A stretch of 24,524 bases of DNA from a virus. The notes under the pieces are model-generated. The model ran no database searches and was not told where the DNA came from. It saw only the letters and a program-made list of their open reading frames with translations. Below, in pieces: positions 1 to 6,341 of the stretch (positions are counted from its first letter, which is position 1; the number at the start of each line of letters is the position of its first letter). The translations under genes were made by a program, and so were the position numbers. The stretch lies in IMG/VR virus record IMGVR_UViG_3300031718_000043, positions 1 to 24,524 of that record. The stretch is one strand, 5' to 3'.

Positions 1-13
1 CGATTGATTCGTA

Positions 14-106
14 ATGACCATATCAACCCGAACCATCATCCAAATGATAGCCGCTGCCGCGTTTGGGTATTTCGGGGCGCATGTGGTTTGGTGGGTTTGT
101 TCGTAA
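14..106 (+). CDS. small single-span membrane peptide (hypothetical)
   Basis: A 30-residue reading frame with ATG at 14 and TAA at 104-106. Its middle (AAAAFGYFGAHVVWWVC) is hydrophobic enough for one membrane span and its N-terminus has a single Arg, so it would be a tiny inner-membrane peptide. The ATG overlaps a TAA at 12-14 that closes the frame entering from the left edge, the same TAATG junction used elsewhere in this window. That suggests translational coupling to a gene cut off by the window. I recognise no family. Such short frames arise by chance, so confidence is limited; the coupling and the predicted promoter directly downstream are the only support. Confidence 0.35.
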   Translation: MTISTRTIIQMIAAAAFGYFGAHVVWWVCS

Positions 107-116
107 AAACTTGTCC

Positions 117-144
117 TTGATTTAAGTAAAAATTTTGTTAATAT
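117..144 (+). promoter_or_regulatory. predicted sigma70-type promoter for the replication operon
   Basis: TTGATT at 117-122 and TAATAT at 139-144 are separated by 16 bases within an AT-rich stretch. Transcription would start near 150, exactly where a strong hairpin begins. It would drive the two replication genes that follow. Consensus-based prediction only. Confidence 0.45.
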
Positions 145-148
145 GATC

Positions 149-183
149 GAGGCCGGGAGAGTTAGCAGCTCTCAACCGGCCTC
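149..183 (+). promoter_or_regulatory. leader hairpin at the predicted 5' end of the replication mRNA
   Basis: GAGGCCGG (149-156) pairs with CCGGCCTC (176-183). Inside it GAGAG (157-161) pairs with CTCTC (169-173), leaving an AA bulge and a seven-base loop. That is 13 GC-rich pairs. No U-run follows, so it is not a standard terminator. It lies between the predicted start of transcription and the start codon at 212. It could stabilise the mRNA, form part of an attenuator, or be a protein-binding palindrome in DNA. Confidence 0.5.
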
Positions 184-211
184 TGACCTAACCGACAAGG
201 GATGTTTGCCG

Positions 212-1027
212 ATGGCTGATAAATATATAGAACAATCATTTGGCTCATTCAACGGCAAATGTAAGCCGCAAGACCCATCATCCCTTATTATGCCTTTTGG
301 GAAGCATAAAGGTTCAACTGTAGCTGAGTTGCTGGCTAAAGATCCTGGATACGCTGAATGGGTTATGTCTCAAGGATGGCTAGCAGAACGGTTTGCCGAG
401 ATTCATGCGGCCATTGCTTCACGGGGAACGCTTTCTGACGACACGCCAGAGCATAACGCTTTGCAAGCGCGGTTTCTGGATGAAAATTTCCGGAATGCTT
501 TTCTAAATTTGCTTGATTTGGACTTTATTAAAATAGCCGATTGTGAGCAGAAGAAGCACTTAGTAAATGACGCGTTCGCCGCTTACATCGAAAAATATAA
601 AAAGGATGTTGGCAGACGCCATGATGAGTATTGGAAATTCACCTTTCAAGAAAAGATTGAGTTCTTGTCTGAGAAAGAAGGATTTGATCTAGAAAGTTAT
701 AAACTTTTTACATCGGTTGAATTTGAGAGAAAATTAGTCGATGTTGTTATCAACTGGGCGCATTCAATAACTCCTGTAAAACCATCCTATAATGAATACT
801 ATTCATTAAAAGTCGAAATTAAGCCAGAAATCGGTGATGACTATCCCTCGATCCTACGGCAGATGCAAAGGGTTGGGTGTAAGTACTTAGTCACGTTAAA
901 ATATAACGGGAAGGGCGTAAGCGAGCCTGTATTAAAGCAGATATTTGAGGCTAGCGGATATTCTCTTGTCTTTGTCCGGGATATTGAGGCTATAATTGCA
1001 GCTTCGCGCGGTGGTAATGACTTATAA
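212..1027 (+). CDS. replication-associated protein with exonuclease X C-terminal-like domain
   Basis: A 271-residue protein. Residues about 24-65 contain MPFGKHKG, followed by a Leu- and Trp-containing helix. This is the signature of the small domain found at the C-terminus of exodeoxyribonuclease X and in many short phage proteins (DUF3820-like). No DEDD exonuclease core is visible, so a nuclease activity of its own is not supported. Residues 75-271 are charged and not recognised. The ATG at 212 was chosen over one at 143 because AAGGGA lies 9 bases upstream, whereas 143 falls inside the predicted -10 box, just before the leader hairpin. The stop TAA overlaps the ATG of the primase-helicase by one base, so the two are probably co-translated and act together in DNA replication or repair. 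Confidence 0.7.
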   Translation: MADKYIEQSFGSFNGKCKPQDPSSLIMPFGKHKGSTVAELLAKDPGYAEWVMSQGWLAERFAEIHAAIASRGTLSDDTPEHNALQARFLDENFRNAFLNLLDLDFIKIADCEQKKHLVNDAFAAYIEKYKKDVGRRHDEYWKFTFQEKIEFLSEKEGFDLESYKLFTSVEFERKLVDVVINWAHSITPVKPSYNEYYSLKVEIKPEIGDDYPSILRQMQRVGCKYLVTLKYNGKGVSEPVLKQIFEASGYSLVFVRDIEAIIAASRGGNDL

Positions 1028-3264
1028 TGGCAACCGCATTTCCTGTTGGCTTGGATGATCTTAATCAATTTGTTGATGCGCTATTCCGTTATGCAGACCC
1101 AGATAGCTACATATCCCTGCGAGCCTTTGATCAGGTAGACCGTACACAGCCGCCTATCTTAATTGAGGCGGTGCGTGTCGAAGAAGGCATGCAGGCTATT
1201 GTTTCAAAAGCGGCCAGGGCAAGCACGCGCGCGGCTAACCAAATGCGTCCGGGGGTTTTTGCTCCCCCGATAGCCACGTTCCGAACAGCTAAGAGCGCTG
1301 CAGCGTCAGACGTCCTAAATGGGGTCGCAATCAGTGTCGAAATTGACGCCGGAGACCCAATTTCTGCCCGGAGGAGGTTGGAACACCTGCTCGGCCCGGT
1401 AACGATTGCCATGCATTCCGGGTCAGAATGGGAAGACCCAAACACAGGCGAAATACACCCCAAAACGCATCTTCATTGGCGCTTAAGTGAACCGACGAGA
1501 ACGCCGGAGGAGTATACCTTACTCCGCCGCGCACGGGATGCTGCCGCTACCCTCGTAGGCGCTGACCGTACAGCTATTCCGCCCAATCATCCCTTGCGTT
1601 GGCCAGGATCGTGGAACCTAAAGGCAGTCCCACGCATTGCCAAGATTTGCGCAGGAAACGTAGCCTCGGAGGTCCACCTATCTGATGCCGTTGAAAAGCT
1701 TGAAGAAGCTATAGAAGCAGCGGGCTTAAAGGTTGCTCGGGAAGCGCATGCGCCCAATACGACGCCAGAGGCCCGCATTGATAAAGTTCAATCAGCCCTT
1801 CTATCTATCCCCAACGAAAATCTTGAATGGGACGAATGGAATAAGATCGGCATGGCCGCGTGGCGTGCAACTGGTGGCTCAACTGAGGGTTTGCTTGCGT
1901 GGTCGGACTGGTCTGCCAAATGCGGCAAGCACAATGACGATGCATGCGCGGCTCGGTGGCAACATTATGCGATAAGCCCTCCAAGCAAAATTGGTGCAGG
2001 GACTATATTTTATTTAGCCGCTCAAAGTGGCTGGGGAAAGGTAGAAAACTACGAACCAATCCAAATGGATGAGAGGGAATCTCCTCCATGGGATATTTAT
2101 TTTGATGGGATGCCCGAAATCGAGCCAAAAAAGGCTCTTGAAAAAACCCGACTCTGGAAAATAGAACAGGGATGGGAAGAGACGGATATTCCCCTGCGCC
2201 CATGGATTGTTCAAGGGTATCTTCTAAGGGGTAGTATTACTGTCGTTTCTGGCCCTGGAAGCGCTGGGAAATCATCCCTTATGGTTGCTTGGGCGCTTAG
2301 TATGGCTCTAGGTGTTCCGTACGGCAATTTTAGGCCAATACGTCCATATAAGGTGTTATCTTATAACGTTGAGGATGACAGGGACGAGCAGTTACGTCGA
2401 ATTTCGGCGTCTTGCCGGCAATTCGATAAATCCCCCTATGATGCCGTTCAAAACCTAAGAATGGTCGGCCCCACCGAAATGGGCACACTTTTGCACCTTG
2501 GGCCTGATGGTCGACTTCTCTTTAATACGCCTGTCATGCATGAGCTTGAAGAGTATATCGACCTCTGGAAACCAGATGTTGTTATGCTTGACCCGTTCGT
2601 TGAGCTTCATTCATCTGAAGAAAACGACAATACTGCCATCAGGCAGGTATTAGCACGATTCCGGTCTTGGGCTGTTCAAATGAAGGTCGCTCTGGTCCTT
2701 TTGCACCATGCCAGAAAGGGCGGTTCGACGCCAGGGGATCCAGATAGCCTACGGGGGGCATCGGCCATTGTGGGGGCAGCGCGTGTCATCCTGACGGTCA
2801 ATACAATGACCGACGAAGAAGCCAGAGACATGCAGATCCCAGTAGACCATAGACGTGATTACTTCCGTCTTGACGGCGGCAAGATGAACTATTCCCGCGT
2901 TCAAAATGCTGATTGGTTCGAACGGGTAGAATATCACCTGGATAACGATGAGGGTGTTGCGGCTGCTGTGCCGTGGACACCTCCGAAGCAGGCGGTCGGG
3001 TTATCTCATGTCATGGCTATTATCACTGAAATAGAGCGTGGAACGGCTGATGGACCTTATTCGCCTAAACTATCAGGTGATAGCCGAAGCATCAAAAAGG
3101 CGATGGAGTTAGTCGGCGTAACGCTGCCAGACGCCCAAAAGGAGCTTCGCGACCTAGTTTTAAAAGACCCTGCCGTTTCCGTTTCTGAGTTTACAGACCC
3201 CACGACGCGGAACAAAAGGCAGGGCTTAAAGACACCAAATGGGCCGCTCGCGAAATGGTCATAA
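1027..3264 (+). CDS. primase-polymerase / RepA-type replicative helicase fusion
   Basis: A 745-residue multidomain replication protein. Residues about 100-200 look like an archaeo-eukaryotic primase (prim-pol) core: VEIDAGDP (E105 and D107 as metal ligands), HLHWRL with His150, and the RWPGSWN block near 191-197. Residues about 250-335 match a PriCT-2 primase C-terminal domain (WDEWNKIGMAAW). Residues about 390-600 form a RecA-fold hexameric helicase of the RepA/AAA_25 type, with Walker A GPGSAGKS (409-416), Walker B VVMLDP (Asp522) and the LLHHARKG motif. The C-terminal 130 residues may be a winged helix or DNA-binding tail. It should prime and unwind phage DNA. The repeat array beginning directly after its stop codon suggests an adjacent origin. 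Domain assignments rest on motifs; the helicase part is the most secure. Confidence 0.88.
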   Translation: MATAFPVGLDDLNQFVDALFRYADPDSYISLRAFDQVDRTQPPILIEAVRVEEGMQAIVSKAARASTRAANQMRPGVFAPPIATFRTAKSAAASDVLNGVAISVEIDAGDPISARRRLEHLLGPVTIAMHSGSEWEDPNTGEIHPKTHLHWRLSEPTRTPEEYTLLRRARDAAATLVGADRTAIPPNHPLRWPGSWNLKAVPRIAKICAGNVASEVHLSDAVEKLEEAIEAAGLKVAREAHAPNTTPEARIDKVQSALLSIPNENLEWDEWNKIGMAAWRATGGSTEGLLAWSDWSAKCGKHNDDACAARWQHYAISPPSKIGAGTIFYLAAQSGWGKVENYEPIQMDERESPPWDIYFDGMPEIEPKKALEKTRLWKIEQGWEETDIPLRPWIVQGYLLRGSITVVSGPGSAGKSSLMVAWALSMALGVPYGNFRPIRPYKVLSYNVEDDRDEQLRRISASCRQFDKSPYDAVQNLRMVGPTEMGTLLHLGPDGRLLFNTPVMHELEEYIDLWKPDVVMLDPFVELHSSEENDNTAIRQVLARFRSWAVQMKVALVLLHHARKGGSTPGDPDSLRGASAIVGAARVILTVNTMTDEEARDMQIPVDHRRDYFRLDGGKMNYSRVQNADWFERVEYHLDNDEGVAAAVPWTPPKQAVGLSHVMAIITEIERGTADGPYSPKLSGDSRSIKKAMELVGVTLPDAQKELRDLVLKDPAVSVSEFTDPTTRNKRQGLKTPNGPLAKWS

Positions 3265-3435
3265 TCCGTGCATGTTCAATGCACCTTCCGTGCGCTGCAC
3301 GGATCTAATTTCCCTAAGGAAAATATACATCCGTGCAGCAGATCATACCCGTTGCAACTTCCGTGCACCTTCCGTGTCAAGGGACCCTAAGAACGGGCAC
3401 GGAAAGCACCCTTTAGAGGGTGCTATTTCCGTGCA
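3265..3435 (+). repeat. iteron-like array of TCCGTGC repeats (candidate origin or operator cluster)
   Basis: Eight copies of a TCCGTGCA-like motif lie in 171 bases. Forward copies start at 3265, 3287, 3330, 3360, 3371 (variant TCCGTGTC) and 3428. Reverse copies lie at 3296-3303 and 3396-3403. Copies 2 and 3 face each other to make a compact palindrome. All share TCCGTG or its near equivalent. The array begins at the stop codon of the primase-helicase. Iteron arrays next to replication initiators are typical of plasmid and some phage origins, so an origin is the leading inference; a repressor-binding cluster is the alternative. Confidence 0.65.
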
Positions 3436-3453
3436 AAGACCGTTCAGGGTCCC
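3381..3453 (+). other. long bulged hairpin, about 30 bp of stem
   Basis: Four nested helices close on a TTAG loop at 3413-3416: GGGACCCT (3381-3388) with AGGGTCCC (3446-3453), GAACGG (3391-3396) with CCGTTC (3440-3445), GCACGGAAA (3397-3405) with TTTCCGTGC (3426-3434), and GCACCCT (3406-3412) with AGGGTGC (3417-3423). Bulges of 2, 5 and 2 bases separate them. All 30 pairs are Watson-Crick. Two of the TCCGTGC repeats form one helix of the stem. It could be a DNA hairpin in an origin or a structured RNA. No U-run follows directly, so a simple terminator is unlikely. Confidence 0.7.
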
Positions 3454-3542
3454 GTAGAATTTTATAAGTTTAAGATTGACGCGAACGCGCAAAACGCACT
3501 TTTTTACACAGTGCGCAGGACGATGGGTCTGCGAAAATAAAT

Positions 3543-3599
3543 AGCGCAAATTGCGCTTTTCTGTTTGACAATAGCGCAATTTGAGCGGTATATACCGCT
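3543..3599 (+). promoter_or_regulatory. sigma70-like promoter overlapped by palindromic operators
   Basis: TTGACA (3565-3570) and TATATA (3589-3594) are 18 bases apart, one of the two best -35 boxes in the window. The -10 lies inside a perfect 16-base palindrome, AGCGGTATATACCGCT (3584-3599). Upstream is a 15-base palindrome AGCGCAAATTGCGCT (3543-3557), with a related half-copy AGCGCAATTTGAGC at 3572-3585 between the boxes. The upstream palindrome is followed by TTTTCTGTTT and could also act as a terminator. The arrangement suggests tight repression of the lipoprotein gene at 3629. Confidence 0.65.
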
Positions 3600-3628
3600 G
3601 CACAAATTGCCCTTAAACAGAGGAAATT

Positions 3629-3853
3629 ATGAAAACGCTCTTAGCAATTACCATTGCAGCCCTACTTTCCGGCTGCACAATCGAGCCTGATTCGTGGTAC
3701 TGTAACCAGAATGGCTACGTTCCCGGCACTGAGTTATACGCACAATGTCTAGAAGACCATGCGCAAGCACGCTTGCAGGCATCGGCCAATTTGCTGCAGC
3801 TTGGGGTGCAGGAAGAGCAGGTTCATTATCTTCAACCACCTCCGCCGCAATGA
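3629..3853 (+). CDS. small phage lipoprotein
   Basis: A 74-residue protein with a clear lipoprotein signal: Met-Lys, a hydrophobic stretch, then LLSGC with Cys16 as the lipidated residue. The mature part is about 59 residues, with two further Cys and a C-terminal PPPPQ tail. Thr17 rather than Asp follows the lipobox Cys, which by the enteric +2 rule favours the outer membrane. AGAGGAAAT precedes the ATG. It is the first gene after the palindrome-covered promoter at 3543-3599. It is not next to a visible Rz-type gene, so an outer-membrane spanin is not supported by context. A superinfection-exclusion or surface-modifying lipoprotein is possible, but the function is unknown. Confidence 0.7.
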   Translation: MKTLLAITIAALLSGCTIEPDSWYCNQNGYVPGTELYAQCLEDHAQARLQASANLLQLGVQEEQVHYLQPPPPQ

Positions 3854-4059
3854 GCCCAGTACAGGTTAGCGAAAGTCACAAAGGTACGCCTGACGATGCG
3901 CCCTATGTGCCGTCATGGTGTTATAAATCTGGCCCGCGCATGTGTCCTTGTGGTCATCATGAGGGATATCATAATGATGCGGGAGAATGCTTGCGGACGC
4001 ATGAGTGCCGATGTGTAGGCTTGCCACCTGATAAATTAACCCCGATTGATGAAGTTTAG
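3850..4059 (+). CDS. small Cys/His-rich putative zinc-binding protein
   Basis: A 69-residue protein starting at an ATG whose ATGA overlaps the stop of the lipoprotein gene, so the two are translationally coupled. Residues about 29-56 carry MCPCGHHEGYHNDAGEC followed by HECRC, a dense set of Cys and His that fits one or two zinc sites. CxCGHxxxxH motifs of this kind recur in small phage proteins of unknown role. An upstream start in the same frame (3745) would overlap the lipoprotein gene heavily and has no support. The shared promoter suggests it acts with, or at the same time as, the lipoprotein. Confidence 0.6.
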   Translation: MSPVQVSESHKGTPDDAPYVPSWCYKSGPRMCPCGHHEGYHNDAGECLRTHECRCVGLPPDKLTPIDEV

Positions 4060-4091
4060 GGGCGTATCGATCCACCTTATATCGTATGTGC

Positions 4092-4120
4092 TTGATCAGA
4101 CGCGCAAAGTGAAGTAATTT
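4092..4120 (+). promoter_or_regulatory. possible promoter upstream of terminase small subunit
   Basis: TTGATC (4092-4097) and TAATTT (4115-4120) have a 17-base spacer. The start codon of the next gene is only six bases past the -10 box, so a transcript from here would be leaderless or nearly so. The match to consensus is moderate. Confidence 0.3.
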
Positions 4121-4126
4121 TAAGAT

Positions 4127-4645
4127 ATGCCCACTGGAGATGACACGTACACGCCTGAAATCGCAGCGCTAATTTGCAAGCGCTTGGCGGACGGTGAGAC
4201 GCTCCGCGCAATTTGCCGCGATTTAGGGCGTCCCGCAGAAAGTACCGTGCGGAGTTGGGTTCTTGCAGATGTTAATGATTTCGCTGCGCAATACACGCGG
4301 GCGCGAGAGGTTGGCTATTTGTGTATGGCTGATGAAATCATTGATGAATCAAGATCTTGTCGTGATTCTGTAAAGAAAACTGTTAAGTCTGATGGTAGTG
4401 AAGAGCTTGTTTACATGGATGCCGTTGATAGGTCTCGAATACGAGTTGATACGCTGAAGTGGACGCTATCAAAGGTACTTCCAAAGGTTTACGGAGATCG
4501 CGTTGCGGTCGATGCTACGGTTAAGAACGCAAAACCCCTATCCGACGAAGAAGCCCTCGCAGAAATCGCAGAACTGAGCCAGCAACTTGGTGGTCGCTAT
4601 CAATTGGTGGAAGTGGTTGATGAGGATGAGTCAGATACAGAATGA
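4127..4645 (+). CDS. terS: terminase small subunit (Sf6-like)
   Basis: A 172-residue protein. The N-terminal 60 residues form a helix-turn-helix-like region (TYTPEIAALICKRLADGE, then CRDLG and TVRSW) typical of Sf6/P22-type small terminases that recognise the packaging site. The centre (about 75-125) carries the conserved block with DRSRIRVDTLKW and LPKVYGDR that defines this family. The C-terminus is acidic and probably contacts the large subunit. The large subunit is separated from it by five small genes, an interruption seen in some phages. No strong ribosome binding site precedes the ATG, which fits the possible near-leaderless promoter. Confidence 0.85.
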   Translation: MPTGDDTYTPEIAALICKRLADGETLRAICRDLGRPAESTVRSWVLADVNDFAAQYTRAREVGYLCMADEIIDESRSCRDSVKKTVKSDGSEELVYMDAVDRSRIRVDTLKWTLSKVLPKVYGDRVAVDATVKNAKPLSDEEALAEIAELSQQLGGRYQLVEVVDEDESDTE

Positions 4646-4832
4646 AGGCTACGGATATTTTTGGTTCCGTCATCATCAAGATGGATCGACATTTATAGCC
4701 TGTCGCGATGACGAGGACGGACTTTGGTTTATGCCAGGAGTTGACCATCCTATACGCGATATAACAGCTTATGCGACGCTATTGAGTGCCGTTCCGAGGC
4801 GTACAGAAGCGGGCGCGAGTATAGATCAATAA
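4620..4832 (+). CDS. hypothetical small phage protein
   Basis: A 70-residue protein overlapping the end of the small terminase gene by 26 bases. The ATG at 4620 is preceded by GGAAG at 4609-4613 with a six-base gap; an ATG at 4626 is the alternative. The sequence is aromatic-rich (GYGYFWF near the start, WFMPGVDHP in the middle) and looks like a compact beta domain. I recognise no family. The overlap implies co-translation with terS. Confidence 0.55.
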   Translation: MRMSQIQNEGYGYFWFRHHQDGSTFIACRDDEDGLWFMPGVDHPIRDITAYATLLSAVPRRTEAGASIDQ

Positions 4833-4836
4833 CCAC

Positions 4837-4865
4837 TTGCTATCCGCCCCCACTTAGTGTAATCT
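4837..4865 (+). promoter_or_regulatory. weak predicted promoter
   Basis: TTGCTA (4837-4842) and TAATCT (4860-4865) have a 17-base spacer in one of the few gaps between genes (4833-4899). GCGCGCAATATG follows, loosely resembling the GCGCAA half-sites at 3543 and 14963. The call is low-confidence. Confidence 0.3.
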
Positions 4866-4899
4866 GCGCGCGCAATATGTTAAAACGAGAGAAAAGCAA

Positions 4900-5499
4900 A
4901 TGACCGCAGACAACGTAATTACACATGATATCGCTTCGAGGAATATTTTAACGTTTCTTGAAGAAGGACGTCTTGTTCAAAAGACGTGGGATGATGATCG
5001 TGAGGGCCGTCATGTCGCGTGCCTTTTGGGGGCTTCTGGGGGTTTTAAATCGACTGATGAATGTCCGGCGTCCCTCATGCCGCGTTGGCTTGCTGATTGT
5101 ACGGTTACGCTGTTCGACGGGCTGGCACCTGCTGACGTGGGGCCTGTCGCCAAACGCTACGGTGTGCTGGTTGGTAAATGGTCGGTAATTTCGCCGGCTG
5201 GATGGGATGACACCCTGGGGCGCGGGATGGTCCGGCTGATCGATCAGGCGATTGACGCGGTTCCCGCGAGCGCAAAAACGCAATCGTACTGGCCAGCCAT
5301 CGCGGAAGCTTCGGAGCAGTGCAAAGCGGCGATTATCTCGAAAGATAAGAGCGCCGGCGCCGGCGCCGGCGCCGACTACGCCGCCCGCGCCATCGACTAC
5401 GCCGCCCGCGCCATCGCCTACGCCGCCGACGCCGCCTACAAGTCCCTATTCACGGCGCTACTGGACGAGATCGAACGCGAAATAGAGAAGTGCGCATGA
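4900..5499 (+). CDS. hypothetical protein with C-terminal Ala-rich heptad repeats
   Basis: A 199-residue protein of unknown function preceded by GAGAGAAAAG. Residues 1-145 look like a globular domain. Residues 152-158 are alternating Ala-Gly, followed by two identical heptads DYAARAI (159-172) and a third degenerate one AYAADAA, ending in an acidic/basic helix. The Ala/Tyr heptads predict a long amphipathic helix or coiled coil. Repeats of this type occur in some phage and immunity-like proteins, but the resemblance is too general to assign a function. The DNA of the repeat is far more GC-rich than its surroundings. The stop overlaps the next ATG (ATGA). Confidence 0.6.
   Translation: MTADNVITHDIASRNILTFLEEGRLVQKTWDDDREGRHVACLLGASGGFKSTDECPASLMPRWLADCTVTLFDGLAPADVGPVAKRYGVLVGKWSVISPAGWDDTLGRGMVRLIDQAIDAVPASAKTQSYWPAIAEASEQCKAAIISKDKSAGAGAGADYAARAIDYAARAIAYAADAAYKSLFTALLDEIEREIEKCA
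5353..5433 (+). repeat. in-frame tandem repeats: GCCGGC hexamers, then a 21-bp unit
   Basis: Positions 5353-5370 are three perfect GCCGGC hexamers, with a fourth (GCCGAC) at 5371-5376 overlapping the next array. A 21-bp unit at 5374-5394 is repeated exactly at 5395-5415, and a diverged third copy follows. All units are multiples of three, so copy-number change would lengthen or shorten the helix without a frameshift. Confidence 0.85.
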
Positions 5500-5681
5500 C
5501 CACATCCGAATTAGAACGCGCTGCTTTAGCGTTATACGGCCCAATGTGGCGGCGTGAATTATCCAAAGATCTGGATGTAGATATTAGCACTTTGCGTCGT
5601 TGGATGGAGCGCGAGACGGTTTCGCGCATGGTTGAGTTGGCGGTTGAGGGGCTGCATGCGAGGGGAGTTACAGTGCCGTGA
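5496..5681 (+). CDS. small helix-turn-helix protein
   Basis: A 61-residue protein. The middle (WRRELSKDLDVDISTLRRW) fits a helix-turn-helix: a helix, a turn around DVD, and a recognition helix STLRRWMERE. It may bind DNA as a small regulator. The ATG at 5496 overlaps the previous stop (ATGA) and has GAGAAG five bases upstream; a GTG at 5490 is less likely. It sits in a chain of small genes between the terminase subunits. Its targets are unknown. Confidence 0.6.
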   Translation: MTTSELERAALALYGPMWRRELSKDLDVDISTLRRWMERETVSRMVELAVEGLHARGVTVP

Positions 5682-5884
5682 GTGATTTGAATTTAATCGG
5701 CAAACTTTTGGTGATTGCGGACGACTTACAGAACAATCTGTTAAATGAAGATCATAAGATTGTTCGTGAGGCCGTTGCTCTGATTAACGCTCAGAGGGCC
5801 GAAAAACGCGCGGATGATGGTATATCTGAGTATTATATGATGCTGAGTAAGATTGCGGATGAGCCCAGAATTGACCTGGGATAA
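5678..5884 (+). CDS. hypothetical small helical protein
   Basis: A 68-residue protein starting at GTG, whose GTGA overlaps the stop of the helix-turn-helix gene; AGGGGAG lies 10 bases upstream. It is predicted to be mostly helical and carries an acidic C-terminus. No family is recognised. Its end overlaps the next gene by 26 bases. Confidence 0.5.
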   Translation: MSDLNLIGKLLVIADDLQNNLLNEDHKIVREAVALINAQRAEKRADDGISEYYMMLSKIADEPRIDLG

Positions 5885-6341
5885 GGACATCCCAATCCCA
5901 ACCAAGCAGCCAAAATGGGATTTTGAGAACGCTGAGATTGGCTGGAGTATGGCGTTTGAAACCAAGTTTGAAGCGCATAAGTTTGCCAATGCTTTGCGGG
6001 TGTGGGCGCGGGTTAATGGTAAGAATTGGGGGGCGTTAATTGGTCCGGAATATCGCGTTTGGATTGTGGAGAAGCGAGCGTGGAAGGGATCGAACGCGTT
6101 GTCTAAGCACAATAAGGATATCGTAGACACTGCGTTGCGGCTTGTTTCCCTGAATAACGCTCCACGTGGAGCGCCAACCGAACCATCAACCGACACAGAC
6201 GAAGATATCATGCTTTCCGTCGATACGCGAAAAAGTGGTGGTGTGACGATTGGAAAGCAGCCGGAAGCGCGGCCAGTTGAGGTTGCGGATGAGATTACGC
6301 CTACGGGACGCAGGAAGCGCAAGAGGACGGACGCGCTTTAA
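5859..6341 (+). CDS. hypothetical protein
   Basis: A 160-residue protein. ATG at 5859 is preferred over an in-frame TTG at 5853. Residues 1-85 look like a compact domain with several Trp (WDFENAEIGWSMAF, NWGALIGPEYRVWIV). Residues about 100-160 are polar and probably disordered, ending in a very basic tail (TGRRKRKR) that could bind DNA or a terminase partner. The TAA overlaps the ATG of the terminase large subunit by one base, so it is coupled to packaging. It contains a 16-base palindrome centred on CACGTG at 6158-6173. Confidence 0.55.
   Translation: MSPELTWDKDIPIPTKQPKWDFENAEIGWSMAFETKFEAHKFANALRVWARVNGKNWGALIGPEYRVWIVEKRAWKGSNALSKHNKDIVDTALRLVSLNNAPRGAPTEPSTDTDEDIMLSVDTRKSGGVTIGKQPEARPVEVADEITPTGRRKRKRTDAL

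Noticed and set aside
143-211. Upstream ATG for the first replication gene
   Set aside because: It falls in the predicted -10 box next to a strong hairpin. ATG 212 has a proper ribosome binding site, and the domain begins after it.
1131-1463. Minus-strand open frame of 110 codons inside the primase-helicase gene
   Set aside because: It is a shadow of the strongly supported plus-strand gene with no regulatory signals of its own.
3265-3435. CRISPR-like array
   Set aside because: The repeats are only 7-8 bases, occur in both orientations and are unevenly spaced, which fits an iteron or operator cluster and not CRISPR.
3629-3853. Rz1-type outer-membrane spanin
   Set aside because: The proline-rich tail and lipobox are suggestive, but there is no overlapping Rz-like gene, holin or endolysin beside it.
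5741-6322. Minus-strand open frame of 193 codons
   Set aside because: It is antisense to two well-coupled plus-strand genes, has no recognisable domain, and all neighbours are on the plus strand.
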